Source: Planctomycetia bacterium
Lineage (GTDB): Bacteria > Planctomycetota > GCA-002687715
Direction of reading: 5' to 3'
Length of the DNA stretch: 64,000 nt
Assembly: GCA_005790545.1 (NCBI GenBank)
Contig: SXUL01000086.1
Location: 1-64,000 of the forward strand
Below, in pieces: positions 27,296 through 38,100 of the stretch (positions are counted from its first letter, which is position 1; each line of letters begins with the position of its first letter). Made by a program: the position numbers and the translations under genes. Under the pieces are notes generated by a model. The model saw only the letters and a list, made by a program, of their open reading frames with translations. It made no database searches and was not told the DNA's origin.

Positions 27296-30200
27296 TTGGA
27301 CTCGCGGCGGACGGACAACGAATCGGTGTCAGACAACATCTTCGCGCGCCGTTGGAGCGCGGAGGCTCTGGTTGTTCGCGGCGCGGCCACGGAAGTGTGG
27401 AAGGTCGAGGATCGCCTTCTGCCCGGAGTCCATGGTGCCCTGAAGCGCGCTCTTGGGGGGCCGGTGGATTCAACGCGCGCCGCACGCCTCGCTGCGGAGT
27501 ACCGCTTGCTGCGCGGGATCGCTCATCCGAATCTCCCGGAGGCGCTGGATTGGCGCCATGATGTCGGCGAGGGATCCAGCTTCCTCGTCACGCGTTTCAT
27601 CGATGGGCCGAGCCTCGAGGCCCTGCCGGCGGCAGAGCGGCGTCAGCGCTTCGTGCCGCTGCTTGCGGATGTGTTGCGCGCGCTCTCCTTTCTGCACGCG
27701 CGCGGCGTGCTCCATCTTGATGTGAAGCCCTCGAACATCCTGGTGGATGCGCATGCGCCGCGAGCCGTGCTCATCGATCTGGATCTGGCCGGTACGCCAG
27801 TGGCGGCGCGGGGCCGCGGAACCGCACCCTTCGCGGCACCTGAAGTCATGGCGGGCGATGCCCTGGCGGACGCACGTTGCGATCTGTTTTCGCTGGGTGT
27901 CACGGCTTGCGGCATGCTCACCGGAGATTGGCCATCAGGAGCGACGCCTGCCTCGGATCTCGACCCCGGTGAGGAACACCCGGAGTGGCTGCGCACCTTG
28001 GTGCGCCGGCTGACGGCTGCCAGCCCGGAGCTGCGCCCGCGTTCGGCGCGCGAAGTGTTGCGCATGCTGAGAGCTTCGGGCGAACGCATCGCGCTTGAAA
28101 CAGCAGCCACTCGCGCAGCCATGTTGAGGCGGGCACCACTCACCGGTCGTCGCGCCGCACTGCACGGACTGCTTGCGGCGCTCCCCATGCGTCGTGAGCG
28201 CGGAAAGAGCGCCGGGGTCGCGCTCATTCATGGTCCTCCGGGACTCGGCAAGTCGCGTCTCGTCGAGGAAGGGCTCACGCAGTGGACACTCGCCGGTGCG
28301 CGCGTGCTCGTGAGCGAACCGGAGCGTGGCCCCCCCAGCACGCTCGGCATCGTGCGTTCGCTGCTCGAACGACTCGAAGCTCTGACGGGCATTCGCGCTG
28401 CATGGGATGCGGTGGACCTCCGTTCTGATCGGCATGGTCTCGTGGACCGTCTCGCCGGTGAGGTGCTGCGCCGCGTGCGCGCACGGCGCACGGTGTTCGT
28501 CTTCGAGGATGTTCAGGACTTCGATCCGGGCAGCAGGTTGTTCGTGCTGCACCTGCTCCGGCGCACAGTGCATGAGCATTGGGAAGCGCGGGGACGCAGC
28601 CCGTGCGAGATCGTTCTCACCACGCATCTGCCGGAGCTGCGCGACGATGGGTTGCGGGCCTGGCTCGAACAGGCGGTCGAGAACGGAGCGGTGGTCTCCA
28701 TTCCGCTGGAGCCGCTCGACAGCCGTGCGACTTCCGGCCTGGTGCGACGCATGGTCGCACCGGAACCGGTGCGGCGGCCAGTCCTCGACTTCCTGCATGA
28801 CGTCACAGGCGGAGTGCCGCTGTTCGTGATCGAGACGTTGCTCGCTCATCCCCTCAACGCGCGCGGTTCCGGCACACTGCTGGGATCCATCGCGCGTCAG
28901 TTGCCATCACGCGAAGAGGTGCCTGCGTCTCTGGATGCGGTGGTGCGTCGGCGCTTGGCGCGTCTTTCCTCCGAAGTGCGCCAGGACCTGCGCCGTCTCG
29001 CGATTCCGGAAGGCAGCGTGGATCCCGAACTGGCCAGCGGCGTCCTGCACATCCGGGATGTGGAAGCGGCGCTGGCCTCTGGCCTCGCCGTGCGGACCGA
29101 AGAGGGAATCCGCATTCTGGATGCGACCGTGCGTCAGGTGTTGCGCACGGAAATCGACCCTGTGCAAGCGCTGGAATTGGAGGACCTGCTGGCGGACGCA
29201 CTGGCGGCCGGTGGGGCTCCGGAGCATGTGGTGCTGCGCGCACGCCTGCGAGGTGCGAGCGCGAGCAAGGCCGCCCTGACGGTCCACGAGCTTGTGCCGG
29301 TGCTGCTCGCACGAGGCGCCGAGGAGGAAGCCGCAGGGCTGCTCGACCTCACTCTGCGTGTGCGCGCGTTGCCGTCCTTCCTGCGGCGGCTCGCACGGCT
29401 CAGGCTTGCGGAGCTCTCGCTCCAGCGTGGGCAACTGCGGCGCGCGCACGCGCTGCTCGCGGACGTCCTCGGCGAGGCTTCGATCGGCGATCCGGGCGCG
29501 CAGCGTCGCTTGAGTCAGTTGCACGCGCGGGAAGGAAACTGGGTTGCGGCACGGCAAGCCCTTGAAGCGCTGAAGACCAGACCTGAGTTTTTCTCGCCAG
29601 TGGACCACCTCGGTCTCGCGGTGGATCTCGCGGAGGTGCAGCACCAATCCGGACACGTGGCAGAAGCCCGCGAGACGCTTGCCGCCGTCGAAGATGTCGT
29701 GGGTGCGTATTTCCCGCTGGAGCACTTGCGTGCGCAGATTTCGGAAGAGGCTGAACCACGCGGACCGCGTTTCCGCTGGCCGGGCGAAGCGGCGCGCGCG
29801 GTCATGCGCTGGCTGGTCCTGCTGGGGGAACTCGAGCGCGGTGGCAAGAACTTCCTCCTGGCATTCCGCGCGTTCATGGCGGCCATGAAACTGCAGGCGC
29901 GGCTCGCCGATCTGCCAGGCCAGGGACGGGTGTTGCACGGACTCGGGACTCTGCACATGTCCACGGGGCGCTCCGAGGATGCGGAGCGCTTTCTCCGTCG
30001 CGCCGTGGCGTTGCGTCAACACATCGGTGACCTGGCCGGGCTCGCGGACAGCGCGAACAACCTCGGTGTGTTGTTGCGCCGCTCGGGACGCGCTGCCGAA
30101 GCCATCGAACAGTTCCGCGAGTCGTTGCGTTTGCGGCGTCAAATCGGACATGTGAGTGGCGAGGTGTGGAGCTGCATCAACATCGCCAACGTGCATGTCG

Positions 30201-32821
30201 AGCGTAGGGATCTGCTCGCTGCCGAACGCTACTTGAAGCGTGCTCTCGAAGTTTCGAGACGGCTTGGAGATCTGCGCTCGCTGGCACAGATCTTGAACAA
30301 TCTCGGCGCGGTGCAGCACATGCGTGACCGGCCTCTGCACGCGCTCCGCTGCTACCGCGAGGCGGAGGCACTCGACCGCAGCGTCGGCAATATTGGCGCA
30401 GCGCTGGCCCGGCGTCTCAACATGGCCGAGGAATACGTGCGGCTCGGCGTGCGCGACCGCGCGGAGCGTCTGCTGCTCGTGGTGCGACGCGTACTGGCCC
30501 AGCGCAAGGACCGCGATCTCTTGCGGCGCGCGACGTTGGTCACGGCGCGGCTCGAAGCCGTGCACGGCAGGCTGGTCGAGGCGTTGCAACTGCTGGAGGC
30601 CCTGCTGGCTGAGGATGGCCTGGACGCGGACACCAGGGCCGAGGCCGCCCTCGATGCGTCGGCCGTCGCCCTCCGCTCCGGTCTGATTGAACGGGCGCAG
30701 CGGGTCCTGCCGGCGACGACGGATGGCTTGAGCCCGGAAGCGGCGCTGCGGGTGGAATTGATGCGGGCGCGGGTGCAGCTTGCCGACGGGGCCGATGCGG
30801 TCGGGCTGGCCCTGCCACGGTTGGTTGAAGGCGCGCGCTTTGCACAGCAAGCGCACATGCCGCAACTGGCTCATGAGTGCGCCTTTCTGGAAGCGCGTAT
30901 TCGCACGCACATCGGAGACCTCGGTCCGGCCCAAGGTGCCTGGCTGCGCGCCTGTGACGCACTGGAGAACGTGCTCTCCGGCGTCGGCGAGGGCCAGATC
31001 CTCAAGTGTTTCCTGCAGACTGCACTCGTCACCGACTTTGCCTCAGAGGCGCGTGCCTTCGCGCAGCGCGTCCGTCCGGCACCCAAGACGCGCGTGGCGA
31101 CCCAGGCCAGCGATCTTCTGCGCAGCCTGCGCACCACTTTGCTTGAAGCCGGCTATCGCGGGGATGGCTCGGGTCATCAACCGCGCCGCATGGATGAAGC
31201 CCTGGCGCGGGTCCTGCAACTCGGGCGTACCCTGAAAAGCACTGCTGCTCTCGAGGAACTCCTGCTCGAGGCGGTGGATGGGGTGGTCGCCTACTGCCGG
31301 GCAGAGCGTGGCTATCTCATCACGGTGGACGAGCGCGGCCGACTGCACGTGCCCATGGCCCGCACACGTGACCGCGAGAACATCCAGGATGCCTTCGAGG
31401 AAATCTCGCGCTCCATCGTGCAACGGGTGGTGGAAACCGGGCGTGGCGTGCGCATCGAGAATGCCGCCGTCGAGGGGGGCTTCGAGCATCGGGAAAGCGT
31501 GGTGAATCTTGAACTCCGCAGCGTGCTCTGCGCTCCATTGCTGCGCTCCGAGCAGGTGACCGGCGTCATCTACGTGGATCACCGCGCGCGCGTGGCCCAT
31601 TTTGATGACACGGATCTCGAATTGCTCGACCTTTTCGCGACCCAGGTCGCCATCGCCCTCGAGAACGCTCATCTCGTGCGCCAGTTCACCCGCGACGAGA
31701 AGATCCGCGTCATGGGCAATCTCGCAGGCGGCGTTGCCCACGATTTCAACAACCTGCTCGCCGGCATCATTGGTTGGGCGGAGACCTTGCAGGATCCCGC
31801 GCGACGCCACGAGTTGGAACACGGCCTCGAGACCATCCTGAAGGCGGCCCGCGACGGAGCCGCGGCGGTGCGGCGTCTGCAGGATTTCACGCGCGTGCGC
31901 CGAGGCAGCGAATTCGAACCCGTGGATCTCGCGGATGCTGTGAAGAGTTGCGTCGAATTCACGCGCGGGCGCTGGGAGGGGGATGCGCTCAGGACCGGAC
32001 ACACCATCCGCCTCGTCACGGATGTGGATCACGGACTCTTTGTGCTGGGCAACCCCACAGAGCTCCGCGAGGTCATCACGAACCTCGTCTTGAACAGCGT
32101 GCACGCCTTGCCGAAGGGCGGGACCATCACGATCGCGGCTCACGCGCAGGGCGACAAGGTGCTCATGTCCGTCGAGGACGATGGCGTCGGCATGACCGAG
32201 GAGGTACGCGAGAGCATCTTCGATCCGTACTTCACCACCAAGGGGCGCGAGGGCTCGGGGCTCGGCATGAGCATCGTCTACAGCATCATCATGCGCCATC
32301 AGGGCACGTTGCGTGTGGACAGTGCGCCCGGCGAAGGAACGCGGATCCATTTCGAACTCCGCAGGACAGAACCCAAGTCGGCCTCAGCTGCGAAGAAATC
32401 GGCGACGGGAGAACTGCCCGTCGGCGGCCGCCTGCTTGTTGTCGACGATGAGCCTTCCATCCTCGAACTTCTGGCCGGACTCCTTGAACGTGCTGGCTAT
32501 GAAGTCAGTACCGCGCCGGATGGCGGGGCTGCGTTCCGGCTGCTTGAAGCGAGCACCTTCGATCTCGTGTTGACGGATCTCGGCATGGTGCCGCTCACAG
32601 GCTTCGATGTAGCGAGGAAAGCCAGACAGACTCATCCCGGCATCAAGGTGGCGATGGTCACTGGCTGGGCCGGCGAAATGGATGCGGCCGCGGCACAGCG
32701 TCAGTGCGTGGATGCGGTGGTGACCAAGCCCTGCAGCCTGCCGCGCGTGCTGGAAGTGGTGAGAGAACTCCTGGCACGCGGAGAGGAGCCACCCGCCGGA
32801 CCCGAGGGTGCCGGCGGGTAG
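27296..32821 (+). CDS. Ser/Thr kinase-ATPase-TPR-GAF-histidine kinase-receiver fusion
   Basis: A 1841-residue cytoplasmic signalling protein. In order: a Ser/Thr kinase domain (about 1-270) with HLDVKPSN at 140 (HRD-type loop, catalytic Asp kept), IDLDLAG in place of DFG and FAAPEV; an AAA/STAND-like ATPase with P-loop GPPGLGKS near 312; a long helical region with TPRs (about 830-1040); a GAF domain (about 1305-1460). Then comes a histidine kinase with phospho-acceptor His1482 in GVAHDFNNLL, and N, G1 and G2 boxes (NLVLNSVHALP, DDGVGM, GSGLGMSIV). Last is a receiver with acceptor Asp1761 (LVLTDLGM) and late Lys in VTKPCS. The start is TTG 27296, with AGGGGAG five bases upstream; ATG 27224 would extend into the polA promoter. 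It has no membrane helices. The signal and output are unknown. Confidence 0.9.
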   Translation: MDSRRTDNESVSDNIFARRWSAEALVVRGAATEVWKVEDRLLPGVHGALKRALGGPVDSTRAARLAAEYRLLRGIAHPNLPEALDWRHDVGEGSSFLVTRFIDGPSLEALPAAERRQRFVPLLADVLRALSFLHARGVLHLDVKPSNILVDAHAPRAVLIDLDLAGTPVAARGRGTAPFAAPEVMAGDALADARCDLFSLGVTACGMLTGDWPSGATPASDLDPGEEHPEWLRTLVRRLTAASPELRPRSAREVLRMLRASGERIALETAATRAAMLRRAPLTGRRAALHGLLAALPMRRERGKSAGVALIHGPPGLGKSRLVEEGLTQWTLAGARVLVSEPERGPPSTLGIVRSLLERLEALTGIRAAWDAVDLRSDRHGLVDRLAGEVLRRVRARRTVFVFEDVQDFDPGSRLFVLHLLRRTVHEHWEARGRSPCEIVLTTHLPELRDDGLRAWLEQAVENGAVVSIPLEPLDSRATSGLVRRMVAPEPVRRPVLDFLHDVTGGVPLFVIETLLAHPLNARGSGTLLGSIARQLPSREEVPASLDAVVRRRLARLSSEVRQDLRRLAIPEGSVDPELASGVLHIRDVEAALASGLAVRTEEGIRILDATVRQVLRTEIDPVQALELEDLLADALAAGGAPEHVVLRARLRGASASKAALTVHELVPVLLARGAEEEAAGLLDLTLRVRALPSFLRRLARLRLAELSLQRGQLRRAHALLADVLGEASIGDPGAQRRLSQLHAREGNWVAARQALEALKTRPEFFSPVDHLGLAVDLAEVQHQSGHVAEARETLAAVEDVVGAYFPLEHLRAQISEEAEPRGPRFRWPGEAARAVMRWLVLLGELERGGKNFLLAFRAFMAAMKLQARLADLPGQGRVLHGLGTLHMSTGRSEDAERFLRRAVALRQHIGDLAGLADSANNLGVLLRRSGRAAEAIEQFRESLRLRRQIGHVSGEVWSCINIANVHVERRDLLAAERYLKRALEVSRRLGDLRSLAQILNNLGAVQHMRDRPLHALRCYREAEALDRSVGNIGAALARRLNMAEEYVRLGVRDRAERLLLVVRRVLAQRKDRDLLRRATLVTARLEAVHGRLVEALQLLEALLAEDGLDADTRAEAALDASAVALRSGLIERAQRVLPATTDGLSPEAALRVELMRARVQLADGADAVGLALPRLVEGARFAQQAHMPQLAHECAFLEARIRTHIGDLGPAQGAWLRACDALENVLSGVGEGQILKCFLQTALVTDFASEARAFAQRVRPAPKTRVATQASDLLRSLRTTLLEAGYRGDGSGHQPRRMDEALARVLQLGRTLKSTAALEELLLEAVDGVVAYCRAERGYLITVDERGRLHVPMARTRDRENIQDAFEEISRSIVQRVVETGRGVRIENAAVEGGFEHRESVVNLELRSVLCAPLLRSEQVTGVIYVDHRARVAHFDDTDLELLDLFATQVAIALENAHLVRQFTRDEKIRVMGNLAGGVAHDFNNLLAGIIGWAETLQDPARRHELEHGLETILKAARDGAAAVRRLQDFTRVRRGSEFEPVDLADAVKSCVEFTRGRWEGDALRTGHTIRLVTDVDHGLFVLGNPTELREVITNLVLNSVHALPKGGTITIAAHAQGDKVLMSVEDDGVGMTEEVRESIFDPYFTTKGREGSGLGMSIVYSIIMRHQGTLRVDSAPGEGTRIHFELRRTEPKSASAAKKSATGELPVGGRLLVVDDEPSILELLAGLLERAGYEVSTAPDGGAAFRLLEASTFDLVLTDLGMVPLTGFDVARKARQTHPGIKVAMVTGWAGEMDAAAAQRQCVDAVVTKPCSLPRVLEVVRELLARGEEPPAGPEGAGG
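32791..32819. terminator. Hairpin spanning the end of the sensor kinase gene
   Basis: ACCCGCCGG / CCGGCGGGT with an inner ACCC/GGGT pairing forms a strong stem at the last codons of the kinase gene. It is just beyond the end of the convergent small secreted-protein gene. There is no U tract. Confidence 0.45.
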
Positions 32822-32827
32822 GGCGCC

Positions 32828-33262
32828 TCACTGGATCGAATCTTCGATGATCGGCCCGAAGGGAACCGCAGCGCTGACCCGCAGGAGACCCTGTGAGACG
32901 GTCATCCCAGACGCGCGAGGAAGAATCCCCGTGAGAGTAGGCAGCGCTGGTGCCACGAACCAGGAGGTCACCCGGTTCGAGGAACTGGTTCCCGCCGCGA
33001 CGAGCACCATGGCCGGATCGAGGGGAACGATGAACGTCCCCGCAGTAGTGCTCACCGACGTCAGCCCGGCCTGGGGCGCGACGAACAGTACGTAATCCAC
33101 AGGCCCTGGAGCCGGATGGATAAGCGTGAAAGGCAGCACTTCGCCCACGGCTACAGGGCCGCAGGGCACCATGAGTTTCGAACAAACGGCTTGGGCTACG
33201 ACCCCGGTCCGCACTGCACCAAGGACGCATCCCAAGACCACAAGGGTCCTGAGACACGACAT
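32828..33262 (-). CDS. Small secreted protein of unknown function
   Basis: A 144-residue exported protein. I do not recognise a family. A signal peptide (MSCLRTLVVLGCVLGAVRTGVVAQ) is followed by a compact, probably all-beta domain with two cysteines (CSKLMVPCG) close to its N-terminus. It has the PLDPAMVLVA and short Gly/Val/Pro-rich strands common in planctomycete surface proteins. The start at 33262 has AAGGAG six bases upstream; the ORF track's longer form adds a charged, non-signal N-terminus. It converges on the sensor kinase gene, 6 bases apart, and diverges from the HEAT-repeat gene. Confidence 0.6.
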   Translation of the reverse strand: MSCLRTLVVLGCVLGAVRTGVVAQAVCSKLMVPCGPVAVGEVLPFTLIHPAPGPVDYVLFVAPQAGLTSVSTTAGTFIVPLDPAMVLVAAGTSSSNRVTSWFVAPALPTLTGILPRASGMTVSQGLLRVSAAVPFGPIIEDSIQ

Positions 33263-33394
33263 CGACGGCTCCTTCTTCGCTGCCGCTCGCGCTGACGCGG
33301 TCTTCCCGTTCCCTGTCATCCGCGGAGCCGTGTCAACGAGTCCACGAGCGACAGGTTCCTCACTGTAAGCTTTTGAAACGCGCTGTCCATGATT

Positions 33395-33423
33395 TTTTGG
33401 AACGACTTGACCAAACGTATTTT
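33395..33423 (+). promoter_or_regulatory. Possible promoter in an AT-rich patch before the HEAT gene
   Basis: TTTTGG (33395-33400), a 17-base spacer and TATTTT (33418-33423) fall in a conspicuously AT-rich stretch upstream of the HEAT-repeat gene. The -35 match is weak. Confidence 0.3.
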
Positions 33424-33460
33424 GTTATGGGCCGCCGTGCTCTCGTTTCACACAAAAAAC

Positions 33461-35002
33461 ATGAAAAGGCGTGTGTCGCTTGTGCTTCTGGCAGTGATCG
33501 GCTCCTCGGCCGGGGGGCAGGTGCGCCAGATTCCGGCACGAGTGCCCCTCGAAACAGTGGTGCACAGAGCCGAAACCGAGACCCTCGCGACACTGTTGCG
33601 GCTGCTCCAGCATGGGTCGGGTGCCGATCGAGCGCGGACGCGTTGCGATCTCCTACGCGTGCTCCCTTCCGTGCGCGAGCACGTGGAACTGGAATTGGCC
33701 CACGCCAATCAGTTTCTTCAGACGGAACTCATCCTCGTGCATATGGCCGAGGGGCAGGCCCCCGATGTGTTGCGAAAACTGGCCAGTGGGTCGTTGCGCG
33801 GAGAGCGCGGCTTGGCCGCCTTGGCGTTGGCGATCGGTGGCCGGGGGGAGGACTTCACGCACATTCTCTCCGCGACTCGCTCCGCGCAGTCCGAGGACAA
33901 GAGGAAGGCCATGTTGGCGCTTGGACGACTCGGAGGAGAGGCTGCCGAGAGCGTACTGATCCAACAACTCTCGAGTGGCACGGAACTGGATCGGCTGACG
34001 GCGCTGCTCGGCCTCGCCCTCGCCAGGGCCGCGCCGCCGCCACAGCAACTTCTGGACCTGTATGCATCGCGTGAAGACCGCGTGCGGCGCGCGGTGCTTC
34101 TGGTCGCCGGCAACGCGCGCCAAGGCTCAGGGCGCGCCTTGCTCTTGCGCGGTCTTGAGGACGAGGATGCCGTCTCCCGGCGCATCGCGTTGGAAGGACT
34201 CGCCCTTGCGACTTTGAGCGCAACGGAACTCGAGCAAGTGGCGAAGCACTGGAAGCGCCTTCCTGAGGGTGCCGACCTCGAACGCGCGCGGCTCTTGCTC
34301 GCGCTTGTGGCCAACGGCTGGCAAGAGGACACGCGCGTGCGCGCCGCTGCCGAACGTGCGGCGGACATCCGCCTGCGCGTGGTTGCTGCTGCTGCGGCGC
34401 TGTGGCAACCGCGTTGTCTTGAGCTCAGTCGCACGTTGCTCGCCGATCAAGAAGCCTCAGTGCGCACTGCAGCTCTGGTGAGCCTCGCGCATGCCGGCGC
34501 AGCCGATGAAACGCTTCTGCTGCACGCGCGAGACCAGTCCGAACTCGTTCGCCGCGCTGCGCTCTTCGCCCATGTCTGGAGGAGCCCTCATGATCCGCAA
34601 CCCGGACTCGCGAAGGTTGATGCTTCGCCGCATGCGGACGTGCGCCAGTTGGCGCGGGAGCTGGCTCTGGAATGGGAACGTGATCCCGAGGCCGCACGAC
34701 GTGTGGCCGCGGCGAGGCTGCAGACCTTGCTGGATGACACAGGCGCGGCGGTCTCATGGAACCTGCGCATGAGTCTCGAAGATCAACTGCACGAAGTGCT
34801 CGATCTGAAAAACGCGTTGCCGCGTGGTGGTGGCGGGGCGGCGCCCGGCGGTGGGGGTGCGGCCGGGCGGGCACTGGGTGCGGCGGCATCCCGTGTGAGC
34901 GTTGCGGATGAGGATCTGAAGCGGCATCTCGATGTCTGGCCGCTCGCCGCTGTGCGCGAACGATGGGAACTCGCAGCGGACGCACGCAGAAGCGCACGCT
35001 GA
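33461..35002 (+). CDS. Exported HEAT-repeat-like protein
   Basis: A 513-residue protein made largely of paired helices. The start at ATG 33461 is chosen because MKRRVSLVLLAVIGSSAGGQ is a good signal peptide; ATG 33389 would place 24 residues before it. Units of about 30 residues such as KRKAMLALGRLGGEAAESVLIQQL and VRRAVLLVAGNARQGSGRALLLRGL recall HEAT/PBS-lyase-like repeats. These form solenoids for protein binding. Near the C-terminus there is a Gly/Ala-rich linker (RGGGGAAPGGGGAAGRAL). Function is unknown. It is followed on the same strand, after 133 bases, by the DUF1549/DUF1553 gene. An AT-rich stretch upstream may hold its promoter. Confidence 0.6.
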   Translation: MKRRVSLVLLAVIGSSAGGQVRQIPARVPLETVVHRAETETLATLLRLLQHGSGADRARTRCDLLRVLPSVREHVELELAHANQFLQTELILVHMAEGQAPDVLRKLASGSLRGERGLAALALAIGGRGEDFTHILSATRSAQSEDKRKAMLALGRLGGEAAESVLIQQLSSGTELDRLTALLGLALARAAPPPQQLLDLYASREDRVRRAVLLVAGNARQGSGRALLLRGLEDEDAVSRRIALEGLALATLSATELEQVAKHWKRLPEGADLERARLLLALVANGWQEDTRVRAAAERAADIRLRVVAAAAALWQPRCLELSRTLLADQEASVRTAALVSLAHAGAADETLLLHARDQSELVRRAALFAHVWRSPHDPQPGLAKVDASPHADVRQLARELALEWERDPEAARRVAAARLQTLLDDTGAAVSWNLRMSLEDQLHEVLDLKNALPRGGGGAAPGGGGAAGRALGAAASRVSVADEDLKRHLDVWPLAAVRERWELAADARRSAR

Positions 35003-35135
35003 ATGGTCGCGAGGTGGCCGCCGGTCAGCGGGCTGTGAACGAGGCGGCAGCGCTCTCTGCGGTCATTTTCGCGCGGCATTGACTGTGCACGCGTGGCTGG
35101 ACATGCGGTGTAGGATCGGCATTGGACGGCACCGC

Positions 35136-38100
35136 ATGACACCGCGCTACAGCTCCGGTCTTCTCGCAATCGGAACGCTCATTCTTGTCGCTCTGGTTCC
35201 CCCTGCGGGGATTGATGCTGGAGGGGATGACGAGCCGGTGCGCTTCGGCCGGGACATCCGGCCCATTCTGTCCGAGCGCTGTTTCCTCTGTCACGGACCC
35301 GATCCCTCGTCGCGCGAAGCCGAACTCCGCCTCGATCTCCGCGCAGAGGCGCTGCAGGAGCGGGATGGCATCCGGCCGATCGTGCCGGGCAATCCGGAGG
35401 CGAGCGAAATCCTGCGGCGCATGCGTGCGCACGGCACGGAGGACGTCATGCCTCCGCCCTCTGCCAAGAAGCCCGCACTCAGCGAGCGCGAGGTCGCGTT
35501 GTTCGAGCGCTGGATCCGGGAAGGCGCGACATACGAGCCCCACTGGTCGTTCACGGCGCCGAAGCGACCTGCTGTTCCAGACGCGAGTGCTTCTTCATGG
35601 CCACGCAATGCCGTGGACCACTTCGTGCTCGTGGAACTCGAACAGCGCGGGCTCGATCCAGCTCCGGAAGCGGACAAGGCAACACTGCTGCGGAGGGTGT
35701 TTCTCGACCTCACGGGGCTGCCTCCGGAACCGGAGGATCTGGATGCCTTCGTCGCGGACGCTGATCCGGAAGCGTACGCGCGCTGGGTGCACCGGCTGAT
35801 GCATGAGGAGCCTTGGCGTTCGCGTCACGCGGAACGCATGGCAACGCCCTGGCTCGATGCGGCGCGTTACGGCGACACCAACGGCATTCATATGGACGCC
35901 GGGCGGCAGATGTGGGCTTGGCGCGACTGGGTGCTGTCCGCGTTCCGCGACGGCCTGCCTTTCGACCGCTTCGTGCGTGATCAACTCGCTGGCGACCTCA
36001 TTCCCGGGGCCACGCGTGAGCAACTCATCGCCAGCGGGTTTCATCGCAATCACGTGATCACCGACGAGGGCGGTGCCATCGACGAGGAGTATCGCGTTGA
36101 GTATGCCGTGGATCGGGTGAACACCACCGGCACGGTGTTTCTCGGTCTCACGCTCGGCTGCGCGCGCTGTCACGAACACAAGTTCGATCCGGTGAGTCAG
36201 GAGGAGTACTACCGGCTTTTCGCCTTCTTCAATTCCAACGACGAGAAGGGGCTCTACTCGCAGGAACCGAATGCCAACCGTGCCTTCGAGCCGTCCATGC
36301 GCGTTCCCACGCAGGACGAGTCTGTGGAGCTTGAGCGCCTGCGCAGCGCGGTAGCGGACAAGAAGACGGCCATCGAGACGCGCTCGCCGGAGGATGCGGC
36401 AGCGTTCGCCACGTTCCTCACCGCGGTTCCGGCTGGAGCTGGTGCCCGCTGGAATCCGCTGCCGGCCCAGAGCGCTGCTTCGACGGATGGAGCCACATTG
36501 GCGTGTCTTGAGGATGGTTCGGTGCGCGCGACCGGTGTGAACCCGGTGCGTGACACGCACCAACTCGTCCTCCGGACCGCAGAGACCAGGCAACGCCTGT
36601 TGCTCCTTGAGGCACTCGCCGATGCCGAGGGGAAGGGGCGCGTCGGTCGTGCGCAGAATGGCAATGCCGTGCTCACCGGCATCAAGGCCATGGCCGTGTC
36701 GGAGCGCGAGCCGGCCCTGCGCATGGCGGTCGAGTTCATCTGGGCCTCTGCGGACAACGAACAGCAGAACGGTGACTTCGATGTCGTGAACGTTCTCGGC
36801 AACGACCTGGGCGAGGGTTGGGCCGTGGATGCTCATCGTGCCGCGGGCGGCCGGGCCGCGCTGTTTCTCAGCCGAGAGCCTTTCGGATTCGAAGGCGGCA
36901 CAAGGCTCGAACTCACCTTGGAGTATCGCTCACAGCACGCGCACCACGCGTTCGGGCATGTGCGCTTCGCGACTTCGGGCGTCTTGGACGCAGCCCTCGA
37001 CAAACTGCCAGTGGCGGATTCCCGCTGGCTCGGCACCTGGCCCTACAAGGCGAGCTCGCGTTATGCGGGCTACGACGAGGTCTTCGGCCCGGAACGGGAC
37101 AAGACCATCGATCCCGCGAAAAAATATGCACCGGACAACTATTCCTGGGTTTACGTGGAGGGGCTCGCTGATGGCCGCAGGAATACGAATCTTCCGCAGG
37201 GCGAAGTGGTGTCATTCGCCGGCAAGCGGCTGTACGTCCCGTCACGACGCACGCTGAAGGCCGGCTTCAGCAGCGATGACGGCATCCAGGTGTTCCTCGA
37301 TGGCGAGCGCATCTTCGAGCGGCGCGTGGATCGCGGAGTGGGTGTTGATGATGACACGCTGGAATGCGTTCTCGAGCCGGGCGTGCATGCGCTGGTTCTG
37401 AAGATCGTCAACACCGGCGGTGTCGGCGGGTTCCAGTGGCGCGGGCGTGATGCCGAGGGCACATTGCAAGGCGCTCTCGCGAGCGCTTTGCTGCCGGCAG
37501 AGGTGCGTGCACGCTGCGTGGCGAGGCTCGACGAGCGCTTGTTTGAAGACTGGCGCAATGAGGCGTCCCCCGAGCACAGGACACGACGCCGGGAGTTCAT
37601 CGCTCTCGAAGCAGAATTGAAGCTGCTCGAAGAGCGTGTGCCAGAGACCATGGTCATGCGCGAGCTGGCAGAGCCGCGTCAGGCCTACGTACTCATGCGC
37701 GGGCAGTACGACCAACCTGCCAAGGACCGCCCCGTCACGCGCGGTGTACCCGCGGCGTTGGGCTCGCTTCCACAGGCGGCGCCGCAGAACCGCCTCGGCC
37801 TCGCCGAATGGCTGGTGAGTCCGGCGAACCCGTTGCTCGCGCGTGTCACCGTCAATCGATACTTCGAGATGGTCTTCGGTACGGGGCTCGTCGAGACGAG
37901 CGAGGACTTCGGACTGCAAGGTGCGTGGCCGAGTCACCCGGAACTTCTCGATTGGCTGGCGGTGGAGTTCCGCGAGAGTGGTTGGAATACGAAGCACATG
38001 CTCGAGTTGCTCGTGACTTCAGCCACCTATCGCCAGTCTTCCCGCCTGAGACCTGAGGCTGCTGAGAAGGACCCGGGGCGCCGCTGGCTTTCGAGCTATC

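Noticed and set aside
28907-30934. 675-residue minus-strand ORF
   Set aside because: Shadow of the multidomain kinase; no motifs or ribosome-binding site.
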